NCBI GenBank assembly: GCA_965267185.1 | Contig: OZ253937.1 | Location: 3,100,001-3,164,000 of the forward strand | Origin: G965267185 sp965267185 | Lineage (GTDB): Bacteria > Pseudomonadota > Alphaproteobacteria > UBA6615 | Direction: 5' to 3' | DNA length: 64,000 bases | Shown here: in pieces, positions 51,145 to 59,716 of the stretch | How the letters are laid out: each line of letters opens with the position of its first letter | Position numbering within the stretch: position 1 is the stretch's first letter | The notes under the pieces: generated by a model | Database searches by the model: none | What the model was told of the DNA's origin: nothing | What the model saw: the letters and a program-made list of their open reading frames with translations, nothing else | Translations under genes and position numbers: made by a program

Positions 51145-52319
51145 CCGGAGTCGACCGGCGCAAACACTTCTTGGGCTTCCGCGACGCCACGCAGTTTGTG
51201 CGCGCCCAGTGGCCGCAACCTATCGGGCGCGGCGGCCGCGACGCTGGCGGACGCGACGATGATCTCGCCGAGTTCTGCGCCAAGCTCCTCTAGACGCGCT
51301 GCATGGTTGACCGCCGGCCCGATGACCGTGAAGTCGAGCCGGTCCGGCGCGCCGATATTACCGTAATGGACCTCGCCCCGGTGCAGCGCCAAGCCATATT
51401 GGATTGGCGGCTTGCCCGCAGCCTGCCGTTCTTCGTTGCGGGCTTTCAGCTGGGTCTGTGCGGCAAGCGCGGCGCTGAGCGCTTTTGCGCAACTGGCGGC
51501 TTCGTCGCCTTCGTCCTCATTGAGGGCCCAGATTGCCAGCATGGCGTCGCCGATAAACTTCAATACCTCGCCGCCTGCGTTGGCGACGGCGCCGGCCATG
51601 ATCTCGAAATAGTCGTTCAACAAGCCGAGCAACTCGTCGCGGGGCAGACTGTCAGTCAGCCCGGTAAAATTGCGCAAGTCGCAATACCAGATGAGAGCGT
51701 CGATGGTTTCGCCGCTCCCGCGTTTGATGGCACCCGATAGAACATGCTCGCCGGTGCGCCGGCCGACATAAGTGCGCAGCACCTGGCGCGCGATCCGGTG
51801 AGCGGACTCGGTTTCGACGATCGGCGCCATCATGGCGACGATTTCCTCGAGCGCCGCAATGTCGGCATCGTCGAACCCGGCCGGATCGTCGGTTTGAAAG
51901 GACATGGGGTTGCGGCTGCCGTCGGAAAAAACCAGCGGCAGCGAAAAATAATCGGTTATGCCCTCCTGTTTGAACTGCTTGAAGATCTCAAAGTCGAGGT
52001 CATCGTCGGGCACGTCGAGCCGCTGGCGAATCGGCACGCCGGTGATGCTGACCTGAGCCAGCGGATTCTCGTTAAACTCCGGTGATTCTGTATCTTTCCA
52101 TGTCGCAGTGACACGCTCCACACCACCTCCGTGATGCCAGATATAGGCGGTGGCGGCGACCAGCGGATGAAGCGTGCGCACGCCGCAGAATGCGCGCACT
52201 ATGGGGATCCCGGCCTCGGCGATCCGCAAACACAACCGGTCGCCAAATTCGCTCATATTGTGGACGGTTACGCGGCCGTCATTGAGCATCCATTGAATGA
52301 CCGGTGCGGCTTTGCTCAT
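51141..52319 (-). CDS. Class III adenylate/guanylate cyclase (downstream copy)
   Basis: The 392-residue protein has an N-terminal domain (about residues 1-190) without clear membrane segments, then a class III catalytic domain. It retains both metal Asp residues (IWYCDLRNFTGLTD and KFIGDAMLAIW), the Lys in EVLKFIGD and the Asn/Arg of AVNHAARLEEL, so it should be active. The N-terminal part contains a His/Trp pair and SLPLVFSDGSRNPMSF, shared with the neighbour. The ATG lies five bases before the end of the intergenic gap to the upstream paralogue. Confidence 0.9.
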   Translation of the reverse strand: MSKAAPVIQWMLNDGRVTVHNMSEFGDRLCLRIAEAGIPIVRAFCGVRTLHPLVAATAYIWHHGGGVERVTATWKDTESPEFNENPLAQVSITGVPIRQRLDVPDDDLDFEIFKQFKQEGITDYFSLPLVFSDGSRNPMSFQTDDPAGFDDADIAALEEIVAMMAPIVETESAHRIARQVLRTYVGRRTGEHVLSGAIKRGSGETIDALIWYCDLRNFTGLTDSLPRDELLGLLNDYFEIMAGAVANAGGEVLKFIGDAMLAIWALNEDEGDEAASCAKALSAALAAQTQLKARNEERQAAGKPPIQYGLALHRGEVHYGNIGAPDRLDFTVIGPAVNHAARLEELGAELGEIIVASASVAAAAPDRLRPLGAHKLRGVAEAQEVFAPVDSG

Positions 52320-52323
52320 GAGT

Positions 52324-53550
52324 TCAGGCGTATTCCGGCAGGGTGAATATCTCGTGCGGTTCGCGCACGCCGCGCAGCGCGTGAAACCCGAGCGACGTCA
52401 CCGGCTCGGTGGATGCCTCAGCGACGGCTGCGGAGACGAGGACCGGACGATCCATGGTTCGGCACAGTTGTTCGATCCGCGCCGTGTGATTCACCGCAGG
52501 TCCGATCACCGTGAAGTCGAGCCGGTCCGGCGCACCGATATTACCGTACACAACCTCACCCATATGCAACGCGATACCGTAGCCGAGCGCCGGTAAGTTT
52601 TTATCCCGGCGTTCGCTATTGCGGTCTTCGAGGCTGCGCACGGCGTCTCGAGCCGCGCCGACCGCGGCTTCGGCTGCTCCCTTTGCGCTGCCATACTGGT
52701 CGATCGGGAAGATCGCCAGCACCGAATCGCCGATGAACTTAAGCACCTCGCCGCCTTGTGCTTCGATAGCGCCGACGACGCGTTCAAAATGATCGTTGAG
52801 GATACCGAGCAGCACCGGCGGGGCGAGCGCGTCCGACATCGACGTGAAGCCACGCAGATCGGAGATCCAGAGTACCGCCTCGATGGTCTCGTTGACGCCG
52901 CGGTAGATCGCGCCGTTCAACACCCGCTCGCCCGTTTTGTGGCCGATATAGGTGTCCATCAGATTGCGCGCGACTTCCCGTGTGGCCAGAATTTCGAGCA
53001 CCAGAGAAAAGGTCGGCATGACAGCCTGAATGCGGTCGACCTGTGCATCGCTGAATCCCTCCGGCGCCTTGGTTGCCCACGAACATGCATAGGAGCGGCC
53101 GTCGCTGAACGGGATCGGCAAAATCAGGTAGTCGGTAATACCCTCCTCGTCGAGATCGACCAGAATGGGAAAGTCACGCGGGCAATCCGGATCGAGCAGT
53201 CGGCGGCGGATGCCGGGCGAACCTTCGAATATCGAGCGGACCGGGCTTTGTTGATAGGATTCGCGCGATTGCGTTTGATGATCGGCGGTGAACTGCGAGA
53301 GTTCCTCGACGCCATGGCGCCACATATAACCGGTCACCGCGATTTGCGGATGGAGCGTGCGCATGACAATGCTGACGCGATCCAGCGGCAGGTCGCAGGT
53401 AACGAACCGGTTGCACATTTCAGTAACGAGGCTAGGAATGCTGTCGACATACCGCCCGAAATTCTCAACCCAATCGAACACCTGACATTCCGCGCCGGTT
53501 ATCGGTGGGCTTAGGTTTGCCGGTTCGCTGGTGTTTGAAATGGATGTCAT
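52324..53550 (-). CDS. Class III adenylate/guanylate cyclase (upstream copy)
   Basis: The 408-residue protein is a paralogue of its downstream neighbour, sharing the unknown N-terminal domain (GVEELSQFTADHQTQ, LPIPFSDGRSYACSWATK) and the catalytic core (ISDLRGFTSMSDALAPP, GGEVLKFIGDSVLAIFP, DFTVIGPAVNHTARIEQL). Metal Asp and transition-state residues are present. The start at ATG 53550 is preferred; a GTG at 53616 would add 22 residues. The stop lies four bases before the start of the second cyclase, so the two are one transcript. Confidence 0.88.
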   Translation of the reverse strand: MTSISNTSEPANLSPPITGAECQVFDWVENFGRYVDSIPSLVTEMCNRFVTCDLPLDRVSIVMRTLHPQIAVTGYMWRHGVEELSQFTADHQTQSRESYQQSPVRSIFEGSPGIRRRLLDPDCPRDFPILVDLDEEGITDYLILPIPFSDGRSYACSWATKAPEGFSDAQVDRIQAVMPTFSLVLEILATREVARNLMDTYIGHKTGERVLNGAIYRGVNETIEAVLWISDLRGFTSMSDALAPPVLLGILNDHFERVVGAIEAQGGEVLKFIGDSVLAIFPIDQYGSAKGAAEAAVGAARDAVRSLEDRNSERRDKNLPALGYGIALHMGEVVYGNIGAPDRLDFTVIGPAVNHTARIEQLCRTMDRPVLVSAAVAEASTEPVTSLGFHALRGVREPHEIFTLPEYA

Positions 53551-53616
53551 GACTGAATGGCCCCCGACAAAACCCCCATGGTCCTGGGGATAGATTGTGT
53601 CCCTCGCCGCCACCAC

Positions 53617-53815
53617 TTCGCTGGCGTGAGGGGTGGTTTAATATATTGATTTTACTGTATTTTTTCTTGTTCTTGCGAAACTATCGATAAATTCCATCCT
53701 ACTTGATTTGTTTGGAAAATAGTCCAAATTGGGGCTAATAAAAGCGGCCAACCAAGTCGCGCCGCTCATCGACACTATATAATAAGTCCGAACGCGCTGC
53801 GGGAGATATCGAGCC
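53617..53815. promoter_or_regulatory. AT-rich divergent region between the cyclase pair and nfu
   Basis: This gap is strikingly A+T-rich in a G+C-rich neighbourhood, especially 53640-53750. It contains the inverted repeat TTTGGA-N6-TCCAAA at 53711-53728, a candidate operator about 90 bases before the nfu start. No convincing consensus promoter was fixed. Confidence 0.5.
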
Positions 53816-54370
53816 TTGTTTATTCAAACCGAAGAGACGCCGAACCCGGCGACCCTAAAGTTCCTCCCTGGCCGCGACGTTATTGCGGCGGGCACGGCGG
53901 ATTTTCCTAATCGCGATTCAGCGTCACGTTCGCCGCTCGCGACGCGTCTTTTTGATATTCCAGACGTCGCCGCGGTTTTTTTGGGTGCCGATTTCATCAC
54001 CGTCACCAAGGCGCCGGATGTCGATTGGCAAGTCCTCAAGCCGGCGGTGCTGGGCGCCATTATGGAGCATTTCACATCAGGCGACCCTGTGATCCGCGAA
54101 GCCGCTGGGCCGGCACACGCCAGCGGCGACGGCGACAACGATGAAATCGTTTCGCAGATCGTGGAATTGCTCGATACGCGGGTTCGCCCGGCGGTTGCCA
54201 TGGATGGCGGCGACATTGTGTTCCACGGATTCGAAGAAGGGGTCGTCTACCTGCATATGCAGGGCGCATGCGCCGGCTGCCCCAGTTCGACAGTGACGTT
54301 GAAGATGGGTATCGAGAACCTGTTACGCCATTACGTGCCGGAGGTTCAGGAAGTACAGGCTGTCCCGTAG
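53816..54370 (+). CDS. Nfu-type Fe-S cluster scaffold/carrier protein
   Basis: The 184-residue protein has the alphaproteobacterial/mitochondrial NFU layout: an Nfu N-terminal domain (MFIQTEETPNPATLKFLPGR, LFDIPDVAAVFLGADFITVTK) and a C-terminal NifU domain with the cluster-binding CAGCPSS (CxxC) after VRPAVAMDGGDIVF. It would carry 4Fe-4S clusters to client enzymes. The start is a TTG at 53816, supported by GGGAGA about 9 bases upstream and by exact family agreement at the N-terminus. Confidence 0.93.
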   Translation: MFIQTEETPNPATLKFLPGRDVIAAGTADFPNRDSASRSPLATRLFDIPDVAAVFLGADFITVTKAPDVDWQVLKPAVLGAIMEHFTSGDPVIREAAGPAHASGDGDNDEIVSQIVELLDTRVRPAVAMDGGDIVFHGFEEGVVYLHMQGACAGCPSSTVTLKMGIENLLRHYVPEVQEVQAVP

Positions 54371-54475
54371 GTAACGGGGGGTGTCGCAGCCGCCGGCGAC
54401 TTTCCTAAATTTGAGACACTAGTGCGCCCCTGCCCGCACGTTGAAGACCGACAGGCAAGCTTAGCGAGAGCTGAC

Positions 54476-55504
54476 ATGGGGATACTAAGAGATTATCAGC
54501 GCGCAGCGCTGGCGTTTATCGCTATCAGTGTGGTCGCGCTTTATGGCGCTGCCTTCGCGTTTCCCTTTGAGCCGCGGCACGAAGCCACGGTCGAATGGAT
54601 TGCCCTCCCCGACGTGGCGTCTGCTGCTGAAGAGCCGAAACTCGTGGTGCGCGAGACCGTTGCCGTGTCGGACGAGACACCCAAACTGCCCGGCTCCATC
54701 ACGGTGGCCGAGCTGCATGACAAGTTTGGCCTTGTCTCTTTCGACTTGAACGCGGTCCGCGAGGGCGAGCAGCCGGTGCCGCGGATATTCGTCAATGAGT
54801 TGCCGCACGATTTTAAAGCCGTCGGCGATGTCGGCAAACTCAAGCAAACGTTCTTCAAATTGGTATTGCCGCTAGCGCTGAAGGTGAACGAGGAAATTCT
54901 CGCCGATCGCCACAAGTTGCTGCTGCTGAAAAAACAAAAGAAGGCGGGCCAGGTCCTTTCGAGCGAGCAGCAAGCATGGCTGGAAAAACTGGCCGCGCGA
55001 TATGACACATCGCCCGACGACCTGCCCGAGCTGTTGCGTCGGGTTGATGTGGTGTCGCCTGCGCTGGCGTTAGCCCAATCGGCAGAGGAAAGCGGCTGGG
55101 GCCGGTCGCGGTTCGCGCTGGCCGGAAATGCCCTGTTCGGCCAACGGACGTGGACCGAGGGCCGAGGTATTGTACCGCGGCAGCGTGATGAAGATGGCCG
55201 GTTCGAGGTGCGTAAATTCCCCTCATTGCTCGAGAGTGTTCGTAGCTACGCCCGGAATTTGAACGGTCATCCAGCCTACGACGCGTTTCGCGAGCGCCGC
55301 GCCCAGATGCGGGCGCATGGCGACGAGCTTGATCCCTACGGTTTGATCGAAACGCTGACATCGTATTCGGAGCGCCGCGAAGAATATGTCGAAACCATCC
55401 AGAAAATTCTGCGGGTCGATAATCTAGAGGAACTCGAAGATACGGAACTCGAGGAACGGCCCGTCGAAACTTCGCAATTACCGGCCGAGTTCAGCCAGCG
55501 CTAA
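54476..55504 (+). CDS. Bax-like N-acetylglucosaminidase
   Basis: The 342-residue protein has an N-terminal membrane anchor (ALAFIAISVVALYGAAFAF), a coiled linker and a glucosaminidase (GH73-type) domain: VVSPALALAQSAEESGWGRSRFALAGNALFGQRTW with the catalytic Glu in AEESGWG, then FPSLLESVRSYARNLNGHPAY and YSERREEYVETI. It matches E. coli Bax and is expected to cut peptidoglycan glycan strands in the periplasm. ATG at 54476 follows GAGAG. It converges on a polysaccharide deacetylase gene. Confidence 0.88.
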   Translation: MGILRDYQRAALAFIAISVVALYGAAFAFPFEPRHEATVEWIALPDVASAAEEPKLVVRETVAVSDETPKLPGSITVAELHDKFGLVSFDLNAVREGEQPVPRIFVNELPHDFKAVGDVGKLKQTFFKLVLPLALKVNEEILADRHKLLLLKKQKKAGQVLSSEQQAWLEKLAARYDTSPDDLPELLRRVDVVSPALALAQSAEESGWGRSRFALAGNALFGQRTWTEGRGIVPRQRDEDGRFEVRKFPSLLESVRSYARNLNGHPAYDAFRERRAQMRAHGDELDPYGLIETLTSYSERREEYVETIQKILRVDNLEELEDTELEERPVETSQLPAEFSQR

Positions 55505-55516
55505 CGCGCGAAAAAC

Positions 55517-56548
55517 CTACGACTTCGGTACGTAATAGAGCATTCCGAGCCAGCGCCAGCGCCCGTCCGGATCCTGTGCTGTGCAATTGATGCGGGCGCG
55601 CCCGGCGGAAAAATTGCGGGCCAAGCGGACTTCGACACGGGGCCCGAGCCGCTGCATCTGCAATTTCCCTTGATCCCCGGAATAGCACGTCAGCCCCCGC
55701 AGCGCGCCGGCGTCCTCGGTCAGGGTGAAGCCGAATAGCGGTGGGTTTTGGGTCAATGTCGGGTCAAGCGGTGACAAATCGGTGTGCGGGACGGGAAGCG
55801 CATTTGCCACCAATTTGAACCGTTGCAGCGCGCCGAAATTTTCGTTCAGGGCGAAGCGGGGCATGTAGTAACGGTCGGAGGACGCGTGCAGTGCCCCCGA
55901 ATGCTGCCCGAAGGCGTCGGTAAATCCGGCGTCCTTGACGAGTTGCTGGATACGAACGCTGGCTTCGCCGAAGGGATAAGCGAACAGGCTTGGCGCCGCG
56001 CCGAGTTCTTGCCCGAACCGCTCATTGGATATCCGAAGATCTTCCCTGTTCCGAGCCTCGCGGTTTGCCGGCATGTGCAGATGCGTTGCCGTCTGACTGC
56101 CGATGGTCACGCCATTGTCGCGCAAATCGCGAATTTGATCCCAGCTCATATAGTCGACAAATTTACGGTCGATTGCGTCGGTGGCGACAAAGAGCGTGAA
56201 GGGAAATCCGGCAGCGCGGAGGCGCGGCCAGGCTTCGGTATAGACGGACAAGTACGCGTCGTCGATGGTTATGCCAATCGTGCGATCGGGCAACGGCCGA
56301 TCGGAACGGATCGCGGCGAGAATATCGGGGACCGGCAAGACCGTGTAGCCGCCCGACTGAAGCTCTTCGATATGAGCCTCGAATTGGTCGAGCCGAATAT
56401 TGGTAGATGGATGGGCGCTCTCGCCAAACCGGTGATACATCAAGATGACCGCGGAATCCGCTGCCTGTGCGACCGGCAGAGCGCCAAATAGCGTCAGCAG
56501 AAAAATTGCGACCGCTGCAACACCGCTATGACCATTGAATTTTGTCAC
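55517..56548 (-). CDS. Polysaccharide deacetylase (NodB-fold) family protein
   Basis: The 343-residue protein has a signal peptide (VAAVAIFLLTLFGALPVAQA), then a NodB domain: VILMYHRFGESAHPSTNI, the catalytic GITIDDAYLSVYTEAWPRL, VDYMSWDQIRDLRDNGV and YPFGEAS. Where the family has the metal site HTxxH, this protein reads GSQTATHLHM, so the first His is Gln. A C-terminal domain of about 100 residues with two Cys follows. GTG at 56548 is the chosen start; a TTG at 56599 is possible. The substrate is unknown. Confidence 0.82.
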   Translation of the reverse strand: MTKFNGHSGVAAVAIFLLTLFGALPVAQAADSAVILMYHRFGESAHPSTNIRLDQFEAHIEELQSGGYTVLPVPDILAAIRSDRPLPDRTIGITIDDAYLSVYTEAWPRLRAAGFPFTLFVATDAIDRKFVDYMSWDQIRDLRDNGVTIGSQTATHLHMPANREARNREDLRISNERFGQELGAAPSLFAYPFGEASVRIQQLVKDAGFTDAFGQHSGALHASSDRYYMPRFALNENFGALQRFKLVANALPVPHTDLSPLDPTLTQNPPLFGFTLTEDAGALRGLTCYSGDQGKLQMQRLGPRVEVRLARNFSAGRARINCTAQDPDGRWRWLGMLYYVPKS

Positions 56549-56661
56549 TCGAATATTGTCCCAAATTTGGGTCGGCGGGGCCAGATCGAACAGGCGCAAT
56601 TTGAGATATCACCGTACTCCGGAGCGGAATTGCGTCGCAAGTAGCGGCGGCGTTTCGTCGC

Positions 56662-57222
56662 TCAACACTGCGCCATCATGGGTTTGGGCAACGCGCTGTC
56701 GCCGATAAGCGGATAGCGACGGTTGTCGAACAGCTGATAGTGCCACCACTCTTTGCTGTAAAAATCCCAGCCTGCTGTTGTCATTAAACCCAGCAATAGC
56801 GAGCGATTGCGTTGCGCCGTAACCGATACGCCGGCCGATCCATGATGAGACAAAGGTGTGAAGGCATCGAACGGTGTGCCCATGTCGAGCAGGTTGCCGC
56901 TATCGTCCAATAGGCTCACGTCCACTGCAGCGCCCCGGCTGTGGGGTGAGCCCCGGCGCGGGTCAGCGAGAAACTCGGGATCGGGCGTGTGGTTCCACAA
57001 CACCCATTGAGCCTCGGCGGGCCGCAGAGCGTCGAATATGCGCAATCGAAAGCCGAGCCGGTGGGCCAATTCCACTGCCCGGCTAAGTTTCCCTGCCGCA
57101 TCGGTGTTTAGGTAACAATGCGCAGCAGCGTAAATCGGTTGGCCGGTAAAATTCCGGTCTGTGGCGTAAAACAGATCGATTTCGACGCCATGTGATTGAG
57201 GTGTGATTTCGACGATTGACAC
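56662..57222 (-). CDS. D-alanyl-D-alanine dipeptidase (VanX/DdpX type)
   Basis: The 186-residue zinc peptidase has the M15D motifs SPHSRGAAVDVSLLD (SxHxxGxAxD, first zinc ligands) and EWWHYQL (catalytic Glu and the last zinc His). YATDRNFTGQPIY near the start and FDALRPAEAQWVLW complete the family match. It hydrolyses D-Ala-D-Ala; outside vancomycin operons it is usually a peptidoglycan turnover enzyme. No signal peptide is seen, so it is probably cytosolic. GTG at 57222 is chosen from family length. It is divergent from tsaB. Confidence 0.88.
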   Translation of the reverse strand: MSIVEITPQSHGVEIDLFYATDRNFTGQPIYAAAHCYLNTDAAGKLSRAVELAHRLGFRLRIFDALRPAEAQWVLWNHTPDPEFLADPRRGSPHSRGAAVDVSLLDDSGNLLDMGTPFDAFTPLSHHGSAGVSVTAQRNRSLLLGLMTTAGWDFYSKEWWHYQLFDNRRYPLIGDSALPKPMMAQC

Positions 57223-57324
57223 AGTTTCGCGGTCGCTCCGGCTAGGCGTATGGTCGGGGCAATGGTAGATCGTGGCGTTGATTCGGCCCAAGAAACCGGG
57301 CTGATTGCGGCGTTGCCTCCTGGG

Positions 57325-58065
57325 ATGACAATGACGGAACTCGCGCCAACCATACTGGCTCTCGATAGCGCCGCTGGCGCGTGCTCGGTGGCGCTGTTCG
57401 CCGATGGCCGGGTGCGGCGGCGCAAGTGGGCGGCGATGGGGCGTGGTCACGCCGAAGCGTTGATGCCGATGGTTGCTGGTGTAATGGACGGCGAAGACTA
57501 CGCGAGCCTCGACGCGATTGCTGTGACGGTTGGGCCGGGCGCGTATACGGGATTGCGGATCGGCTTGGCGACGGCGCGGGGCCTGGGTTTGGCGGCGGAC
57601 CGGCCGGTTATCGGCGTGAGTAGTTTCAAAGTGGTTGCCCGAGGCGCACGCCAGGCCAATGCGCCGATCCAGCCGATGCTGGTGGTGCTCGAAACGAAGC
57701 GGGCAGACCTGTACGTTCAGTCCTTCGATGTCGACTTAACGCCGTCCGGCGAACCCGCCTGCTTGGACCCGGCTACCGTTGCGGATGCATTTTTGCCGCT
57801 TGGGACGGAATCGGACCCCGTCGTTTTGGCCGGTGATGCAGTGCCCCGATTGCTCGCTGAATTGCCGGACGGCTTCCACGCTACCGCCGCGCCGGGGGAC
57901 GGTTTGGCCGACGCAGCTTTCGTCGCGATCGAAGCGGCCGAAAACTTTCCGGCGAACGGTTTTGCCCAGGATGCACCGCCGCCGCGGCCCTTGTACCTGC
58001 GTCCGCCCGATGTGTCGTTGCCAGCGGCAGACCGGCACCGGTTACGCAATCGTTCTGTGCCGTGA
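57325..58065 (+). CDS. tsaB: tRNA threonylcarbamoyladenosine biosynthesis protein TsaB
   Basis: The 246-residue ASKHA-fold protein partners TsaD and TsaE in making t6A37 of tRNAs. Signatures are ILALDSAAGACSVALF, GHAEALMPMV and the core VTVGPGAYTGLRIGLATARGLGLA. ATG at 57325 is preferred over upstream ATGs. The stop overlaps the rimI start as GTGA, the standard tsaB-rimI coupling. Confidence 0.95.
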   Translation: MTMTELAPTILALDSAAGACSVALFADGRVRRRKWAAMGRGHAEALMPMVAGVMDGEDYASLDAIAVTVGPGAYTGLRIGLATARGLGLAADRPVIGVSSFKVVARGARQANAPIQPMLVVLETKRADLYVQSFDVDLTPSGEPACLDPATVADAFLPLGTESDPVVLAGDAVPRLLAELPDGFHATAAPGDGLADAAFVAIEAAENFPANGFAQDAPPPRPLYLRPPDVSLPAADRHRLRNRSVP

Positions 58066-58541
58066 CAAAGACTGAGCTTTATAGGGTCGAGGCGGTGGCC
58101 AACACGCCGCCGATCGCAACGGCCCTCGCTGACTTACACGCCGTCTGTTTTGCCGCGTTACCCCAAGACGTATGGTCCGCCAGCGCGATCTCGACACTGC
58201 TGGGGACACCCGGAACGGTCGGGCTCGTCGCGTTGGATGCCAACGGTGAAGCTGTCGGCTTCGCTATTGGGCGCGCCATCGCCGACGAAGGCGAAGTGCT
58301 GACCCTATGCGTATCGCCCGCTGCGCGCCGCCGGGGTGTCGGAACGGCTCTGATGGGAGAGCTCAGAGAACGTTTGGCGCCGCGCAACCGCATTTTGCTC
58401 GAGGTGGCCACGACCAATCAGCCAGCGCGCCGTCTCTACGAAAGCCTGGGTTATCGCCAAGTGGGGCACCGTTCGGCCTACTATCGCCACGCGGGAAAGA
58501 CTGTCGATGCGCTGGTTCTGGCAAGCAGTGAGGCCCGATAA
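58062..58541 (+). CDS. rimI: RimI-like ribosomal-protein-alanine N-acetyltransferase
   Basis: The 159-residue GNAT enzyme has the acetyl-CoA motif VSPAARRRGVGTALMGELRE and LLEVATTNQPARRLYESLGYRQVGHRSAYY. RimI acetylates the N-terminus of ribosomal protein S18, with broader targets reported. The GTG start overlaps the tsaB stop. A 136-base AT-rich gap separates it from mucR. Confidence 0.92.
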   Translation: MTKTELYRVEAVANTPPIATALADLHAVCFAALPQDVWSASAISTLLGTPGTVGLVALDANGEAVGFAIGRAIADEGEVLTLCVSPAARRRGVGTALMGELRERLAPRNRILLEVATTNQPARRLYESLGYRQVGHRSAYYRHAGKTVDALVLASSEAR

Positions 58542-58544
58542 CGC

Positions 58545-58677
58545 AATACCGATTACTTATAAACCTATGAAATAAGTTGCTATGCGCGAGTATTTATAAA
58601 AAAACCGGCAACCCTGTTGAGAAAACGGAGCGGATAACATATATGAATTAGGAACTAATCGTTACGAGGCATCCTGA
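58545..58677 (+). promoter_or_regulatory. AT-rich upstream region of mucR
   Basis: The gap before mucR is unusually AT-rich with many TA steps (for example TTATAAAC, GTATTTATAAAAAAA, CATATATGAATTA). MucR/Ros proteins bind AT-rich DNA with TA steps and repress their own genes, so this is a likely autoregulatory region. GAGG lies 8 bases before the ATG. Confidence 0.5.
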
Positions 58678-59088
58678 ATGACTGATCAAATTAATTCTTC
58701 CGAATTACTAAAATTAACCGCAGATATTGTTGCCGCCCACGTTTCGAACAACACGTTGTCGGCAGCCGAATTGCCTCAGCTTATTTCGCAAGTGCACGCC
58801 AGTTTGTCGGATACGGGCAAAGCGGCAAATACCGAAGAACGGCCCGCCCCCGCGGTCCCGATCAAGAAATCTGTTATGCCGGATCATATTGTTTGCCTGG
58901 AAGACGGCAAGAAACTGAAGATGCTTAAACGGCATCTCAAAACGTCTTATGACTTAACGCCCGAGCAGTATCGCGAGCGTTGGGGGTTACCGGCGGACTA
59001 TCCTATGGTTGCGCCCAATTACGCCAAACGGCGCAGTGCTTTGGCGAAGGAAATTGGACTCGGTAAGCGCGGGCGCGCCGGTAAGTAG
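58678..59088 (+). CDS. MucR/Ros-family zinc-finger transcriptional regulator
   Basis: The 136-residue protein has the N-terminal oligomerisation segment (LLKLTADIVAAHVSNNTLSAAELPQLI) and the prokaryotic zinc finger around IVCLEDGKKLKMLKRHLKTSYDLTPEQYRERWGLP. The finger keeps CLEDG and HLKTSYD, the MucR variant with Asp in place of one Cys. The tail is basic (YAKRRSALAKEIGLGKRGRAGK). MucR proteins are H-NS-like silencers of surface and motility genes in alphaproteobacteria. It stands alone, with its own AT-rich promoter region. Confidence 0.95.
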   Translation: MTDQINSSELLKLTADIVAAHVSNNTLSAAELPQLISQVHASLSDTGKAANTEERPAPAVPIKKSVMPDHIVCLEDGKKLKMLKRHLKTSYDLTPEQYRERWGLPADYPMVAPNYAKRRSALAKEIGLGKRGRAGK

Positions 59089-59233
59089 TCTTCTCCAACC
59101 CGATCGGTGGGAAAATTTCGCCGAACGGTCGCCGATTCGAGGAAAGTGCACTATATTAACCTTAAGTATGCGCAGTTCATCAGGCAGTAACGCCGGGGGT
59201 TGAGAACTAAAAGCGCTGCCAATGGGGAGGGGC

Positions 59234-59665
59234 ATGCAGTCGCGAATCGAGCGGATATGCGCCGATAAGGGGCTTAAAATGACCGACCAGCGCCGAACGA
59301 TTGCGCAGGTCCTGTCAGAAAGTATCGACCACCCCGATGTCGATCTCGTTTATCAGCGGGCGACGGCTCTCGACCCGCGCATATCGATTGCGACCGTCTA
59401 CCGGACCGTCCGGCTCTTCGAAGAAGCCAACATCCTGGAAAAACATGATTTCGGCGATGGCCGGGCGCGTTATGAAGAGGCGTCCGACGACCATCATGAC
59501 CATCTCATCGACATAAAGACCGGTGAGGTCATCGAGTTCTACAACAGCGAAATCGAAGCGCTGAAGGAAAAGATCGCCAAGGAGCTCGGCTACGACTTAG
59601 TCGACCATCGGCTGGAACTCTACGCGACGCCGTTGAGTTCCGATGATAAGGACGCATCTTCGTGA
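59234..59665 (+). CDS. Fur-family transcriptional regulator
   Basis: The 143-residue protein has a winged helix (GLKMTDQRRTIAQVLSES, ISIATVYRTVRLFEEANILEKHDF) and a dimerisation domain with the metal-site DDHHDHLIDIKTGEVIEF and a conserved C-terminal His (VDHRLELY). No CxxC structural zinc pairs are present, as in many alphaproteobacterial Fur/Mur proteins. Whether it senses iron or manganese is not readable here. The ATG at 59234 follows GGGGAGGGG; ATG at 59222 lacks a ribosome site. It is 51 bases before olsB. Confidence 0.92.
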   Translation: MQSRIERICADKGLKMTDQRRTIAQVLSESIDHPDVDLVYQRATALDPRISIATVYRTVRLFEEANILEKHDFGDGRARYEEASDDHHDHLIDIKTGEVIEFYNSEIEALKEKIAKELGYDLVDHRLELYATPLSSDDKDASS

Positions 59666-59716
59666 GCCGCGCGCCCGGCGGCACGACGATCCACCGCATA
59701 AGCGTCATTTGACGAC

